In this document: one piece after another, positions 5,692 through 8,403 of the stretch
Layout of the letters: each line of letters begins with the position of its first letter
Position numbering within the stretch: position 1 is the stretch's first letter
From: Rickettsiales bacterium
Lineage (GTDB): Bacteria > Pseudomonadota > Alphaproteobacteria > Rickettsiales > 21-14-0-20-44-7
Assembly (NCBI GenBank): GCA_023301015.1
Contig: JALZVI010000290.1
Coordinates: forward strand, 1-8,403
Length of the DNA stretch: 8,403 nucleotides
Direction: 5' to 3'
Notes under the pieces: model-generated
What the model was told of the DNA's origin: nothing
Database searches by the model: none
What the model saw: the letters and a program-made list of their open reading frames with translations, nothing else
Program-made: the position numbers and the translations under genes

Positions 5692-6693
5692 ATGATCAAA
5701 ACCAATAAATGTCGAAAGCCATGTGAAAAACACAAAGCAATAAACCCAGCAACTGGTAGATGTGTTACCAAATCTTACCTGAAGTGTATACAACGAGAAA
5801 CATGTGGTGAGTTAGATCATGTGTATATCGATCAGATGAATAAGAATGATAAAAACAGCGAAAGAGACATGGAACAGGGTCTTGTACCTCACGTAGAATG
5901 TTACCCACGAAAACTTAACATACACACTGGGTACTGTAAGACTCCATGTAAAGATGGGTATGCTATGAACCCAGCTACTGGTGGTTGTGTTACCCTTAAG
6001 TATCTCAAGTGTCTTAATGCCGAGGATTACGACACTGATGATGATGATGATATGATAAAAGATGTAATATTTACACCTACTGGTTTGGTTACTAAAAGTG
6101 AAATGGTGCTACTCCCATCTTTCAAAGATTTTATAGGAACAATTCCGACAATTTCCGACATAAAGACTCTATTCGATACCAGTTCGTTGACCATTTCAGA
6201 CACTGCTGTAATGCGTGGTATTTTCGAAACTTCCATTAAATCACAAACCATGTTATTGAGTGGTACATATGACAGAAATGATAGAAAGGAAACATGCGTA
6301 AGTGGTAAAAGTAGCTCCCATTCTGACTGTGGGATAAAGAATATATCTACCGAGGTTAGCAGATCTATAGTATCTGCAACATTATCAGACTCTTCCTTGT
6401 TCACATGGTCTGTTCATCACGGGACTGGATTCGATATGAATCTCGTTAAGATTGCTGTTGAAATGTCAAAGACGGGTCACGTAAGACTATTGGTTCTAAC
6501 GTCCGAGGGATTGTGGAGAGTTTTGATACCTCATATGAAAAGTGTATCATCTATCCAGTCGCTGGAAGATTATATTACAACAGTAACACCAAAATTAGAA
6601 AAAATAGATAACAATTCCCGTACAGTCGCAGCTGATATTGCTCAGATTGGATTCAATGATATCCATATTAGTTTTGCGCAGTATGATAAATAA
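5692..6693 (+). CDS. Protein with two 2-cysteine-adaptor-like modules and unknown C-terminal region
   Basis: The protein has 333 residues. Two copies of a C-x3-C-x12-C-x7-C module are present at residues 7-32 and 82-107. Each contains NPATGxCV and a YLKC end (PCEKHKAINPATGRCV, PCKDGYAMNPATGGCV). The core matches the viral 2-cysteine adaptor domain as I know it (Cys followed by NPxTGR). That domain occurs in large DNA virus proteins, often fused to kinases or OTU-type peptidases, and is thought to recruit proteins. The linker between the modules (about 33-81) has further Cys residues. An Asp run (116-120, five GAT codons at 6037-6051) separates the modules from the C-terminal 210 residues. In these I see neither kinase nor peptidase motifs; the best-ordered segment is about 230-280 (LFTWSVHHGTGFDMN, VRLLVLTSEGLWRVLIP). 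There is no signal peptide or membrane segment. The gene ends 25 bp from the stop of the converging gene. Confidence 0.75.
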   Translation: MIKTNKCRKPCEKHKAINPATGRCVTKSYLKCIQRETCGELDHVYIDQMNKNDKNSERDMEQGLVPHVECYPRKLNIHTGYCKTPCKDGYAMNPATGGCVTLKYLKCLNAEDYDTDDDDDMIKDVIFTPTGLVTKSEMVLLPSFKDFIGTIPTISDIKTLFDTSSLTISDTAVMRGIFETSIKSQTMLLSGTYDRNDRKETCVSGKSSSHSDCGIKNISTEVSRSIVSATLSDSSLFTWSVHHGTGFDMNLVKIAVEMSKTGHVRLLVLTSEGLWRVLIPHMKSVSSIQSLEDYITTVTPKLEKIDNNSRTVAADIAQIGFNDIHISFAQYDK

Positions 6694-6718
6694 TTTACTT
6701 AATTAATTGATATAACAT

Positions 6719-7285
6719 TTAAAACCCATATAATTTATTTATCCTCTCTTCTCGAGCTTGTCTCTCTATCTCATTGAGTTCTTTTTTAATGTTTTTAGCA
6801 TCCTTTCTAGATTTTTCAGTTGCAGATAATTGTATTTTTGCGTGAACTTCTTTACGGTTCTTGTATGCTACCCATTTGTCCATGTCTACGAGTTCAAAAT
6901 CACCTGGTTTTTGTGTACTGGGTGTTTTGGCTTCGGGGTTTTTCTTGTCCTTTTTATTGGCCTTTGTTAGGGTTGATTTGAGTATCTTGATGTTTTCCAA
7001 TGTGTTGGATGGAGAGAATTCTTTACATATGTCATGCCACGATCTTCCTCGTATTATAATTGCCAGTTTTTCTGAGAAATCTCTTATGTCCTTAAGGGAA
7101 TTTATTACAACTGGTGTCTTATAAAGAACCTTGTCGTTTTTCACTAGTTTCACAATATCTTCTAGGTTGTCTGCGATCTTTGTCATACTCTCACATGTTG
7201 ATTCCCCTGAGCTTGTTTCCATTTCCTCGAGTATATCGACTATCTCTTCTTTTAGTTTCTCTACGATTTGATGTTTGAATTCCAT
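6719..7285 (-). CDS. Charged helical protein of unknown function
   Basis: The protein has 188 residues and is not recognised. The N-terminal half (1-110) is predicted helical from its pattern of hydrophobic and charged residues (IVEKLKEEIVDILEEM, IADNLEDIVKLVKN, DIRDFSEKLAIIIRG). A Lys/Pro-rich linker follows (108-127). Then comes a short conserved-looking stretch (FELVDMDKWVAYKNRKEV, 130-147) and a highly charged terminal helix (about 155-185, KNIKKELNEIERQAREER) that could form a coiled coil. There is no membrane segment or signal peptide. The ATG at 7283-7285 follows a TATAAAA element directly, and the gene starts 29 bp after the stop of the ankyrin-like gene on the same strand. It converges with the 2-cysteine adaptor gene; the 25-bp gap between their stops contains only the small palindrome TTAATTAA. 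A scaffold or adaptor role would be a guess. Confidence 0.7.
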   Translation of the reverse strand: MEFKHQIVEKLKEEIVDILEEMETSSGESTCESMTKIADNLEDIVKLVKNDKVLYKTPVVINSLKDIRDFSEKLAIIIRGRSWHDICKEFSPSNTLENIKILKSTLTKANKKDKKNPEAKTPSTQKPGDFELVDMDKWVAYKNRKEVHAKIQLSATEKSRKDAKNIKKELNEIERQAREERINKLYGF

Positions 7286-7286
7286 C

Positions 7287-7293
7287 TTTTATA
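7287..7293 (-). promoter_or_regulatory. TATAAAA element directly before the minus-strand gene start
   Basis: Read on the minus strand, TATTATAAAAG lies immediately before the ATG at 7285, within the 29-bp gap to the upstream stop codon. The spacing is very short, so the 5' leader would be minimal or the true promoter lies further up, inside the ankyrin-like gene. Confidence 0.3.
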
Positions 7294-7314
7294 ATAATAG
7301 TAATACATTTTTTG

Positions 7315-8403
7315 TTATAGATTATACCGTTTTTTCATATAATGTTTATCATACTTATCTATCAGTGGTATAATACACTCTTTAAATATTGAAATATTTA
7401 ATCCATGGCTTAACCAGTCTAAACATTTACACATGTCTTGATCTACTAGATTATCCATCGTATATCCAGCCCCATTCTGTATACTAAATAGTGCAAAATC
7501 ATCATCCCCGTATGTGTAATTTTGTATTTCTGGCCAGTCCACTCCATTTTTAAGTAATTCAACTATCATAACCCTATTTTCGTTGAATATAGCAGAAGAC
7601 ATATAATTTGAAATGTCAACCCCCTTTGATATAAGCCATTCTACCATTAGTGGATCAGTATTGTGACAACATTTTCCAAGATAATTCATCTGTATTGGTA
7701 AACTCGAACATTCTATTTTTTGTATGTCTCGGATTTTACTTTTCTCTATCATACCTTTAATAGAATACGAATAAATACGTAGAAAATTAACTGCTAAGGA
7801 TTTATCGTGTAGATATCTGATCGTTTCTTCATCTGTACATCTACTTGTAGATATTATCATGGATTGTTGATAACTTGTTATCATATTTTTAATTAACCAG
7901 TCTATTATTTCCAAATTACCATTACTTAATGAATGTTCTACGAGTTTTTCCCCGAATTCTTCTTTCCATCTTAAGCACGATGTCTCCTTATCCTTTTCAG
8001 AATAATATGACCATTGTCCCCAATTATCATCCGAATAGTGGCTAAGTACACCATCAGCACATATTAGTTTTACCATATCAATATCACCTGTTTTTACTGC
8101 TTCTATCATACACGTGGGTCCAAATGGTATTTTGTTCTTCCAGCACCATCTTATTAGGTTCATATCTTTATTTCTTATTGCTATATGTACTGGTATTTGT
8201 GTGAATATGCATGATGGATCTTTGTATACAATGTATTTCAAAGCATTTATGTTACCAGATTCCATAGCATATTCTGATGATTTATAACTTTCTTCGACTA
8301 TAACCATTGAATCCTTTATCCTATTTAATGTGTTAAAACATGAACTTATCTCTGTATACTTTGGTTTATCATCAAATGTAGAGTTGAATGTTTTATTTAC
8401 TCT
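7315..8403 (-). CDS. Ankyrin-repeat-like protein, 5' end outside window
   Basis: The frame runs from the right window edge to a TAA at 7315-7317. An in-frame Met at 8307 would give 330 residues, but the 32 codons before it (8308-8403) are also open and read as normal protein (for example KYTEISSCFNTLNRI), so the true start probably lies beyond the window. At least 362 residues are visible. Degenerate ankyrin-type units recur as A-x(2)-x-G-[ND]-[IL]-x(2)-[IVL]-x(2)-L. Examples are AMESGNINALKYIV, AVKTGDIDMVKLICADG, SLSNGNLEIIDWLIKN, PLMVEWLISKGVDIS and AIFNENRVMIVELLKNGVD. The consensus TPLH turn is mostly missing, as is usual in giant-virus ankyrin proteins. Such proteins bind host or viral proteins and often belong to large expanded families; some carry F-box or similar ends. 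No F-box is visible here, and the missing N-terminus prevents a judgement. Confidence 0.72.
   Translation of the reverse strand, partial: RVNKTFNSTFDDKPKYTEISSCFNTLNRIKDSMVIVEESYKSSEYAMESGNINALKYIVYKDPSCIFTQIPVHIAIRNKDMNLIRWCWKNKIPFGPTCMIEAVKTGDIDMVKLICADGVLSHYSDDNWGQWSYYSEKDKETSCLRWKEEFGEKLVEHSLSNGNLEIIDWLIKNMITSYQQSMIISTSRCTDEETIRYLHDKSLAVNFLRIYSYSIKGMIEKSKIRDIQKIECSSLPIQMNYLGKCCHNTDPLMVEWLISKGVDISNYMSSAIFNENRVMIVELLKNGVDWPEIQNYTYGDDDFALFSIQNGAGYTMDNLVDQDMCKCLDWLSHGLNISIFKECIIPLIDKYDKHYMKKRYNL

Noticed and set aside
6037..6051. Five GAT repeats as a microsatellite or contingency locus
   Set aside because: They encode an in-frame Asp run in a linker. Copy changes would not alter the frame, and five copies is ordinary for such linkers.
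6027..6404. 125-codon open frame on the minus strand within the 2-cysteine adaptor gene
   Set aside because: It is the mirror of the Asp/Ser-rich coding strand, with no domain and no upstream element.
6694..6718. Bidirectional terminator between the converging genes
   Set aside because: Only the 8-bp palindrome TTAATTAA is present, which is expected by chance in so AT-rich a gap.

Overview
The window looks like part of a large eukaryotic DNA virus genome (Nucleocytoviricota-like). Genes are intronless and tightly packed on both strands, with AT-rich gaps of 25-150 bp. Several genes have a TATATAA-like element just before the ATG, and no Shine-Dalgarno pattern is visible. The protein types fit this: a duplicated 2-cysteine adaptor-like module (a mostly viral family), an ankyrin-repeat protein, a NADAR-fold protein and several membrane-anchored structural-looking proteins. 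The lineage (iridovirus-like, asfar-like, mimivirus-like or other) cannot be settled from the sequence alone.

Layout. At 1-728 (+) is the 3' part of a Ser-rich, acidic protein that is cut by the left edge and carries two short in-frame tandem duplications. At 754-1389 (+) is a NADAR/YbiA-like protein whose first 39 codons look out of frame. In that stretch another frame encodes a hydrophobic peptide that ends in an ATGA overlap with an internal Met at 871. At 1433-3631 (+) is a 732-residue fibre-like protein with an N-terminal membrane anchor, a long segmented stalk and a beta-rich distal end. At 3686-4273 (+) is an N-terminally anchored protein of unknown function, possibly with a thioredoxin-like fold. 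At 4349-5545 (+) is a cysteine-free protein with four fibronectin-III-like units and a C-terminal membrane anchor. At 5692-6693 (+) is a protein with two CxxxC-x12-C-x7-C modules and an unrecognised C-terminal region. Two minus-strand genes converge on it: a charged helical protein (7285-6719) and an ankyrin-like protein (from beyond the right edge to 7315).

Taken together, the centre of the window (1433-5545) reads as a block of membrane-anchored, probably virion-associated proteins: fibre, small anchored protein and FN3 tail-anchored protein, each with its own promoter-like element. The fibre and FN3 genes are richer in G/C at third codon positions than the neighbouring genes, as expected of abundant structural proteins. 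The flanking genes (NADAR, 2-cysteine adaptor, ankyrin) look more like host-interaction or accessory functions. No tRNA, rRNA, CRISPR array or insertion sequence was seen, and no gap without a gene is longer than 146 bp.
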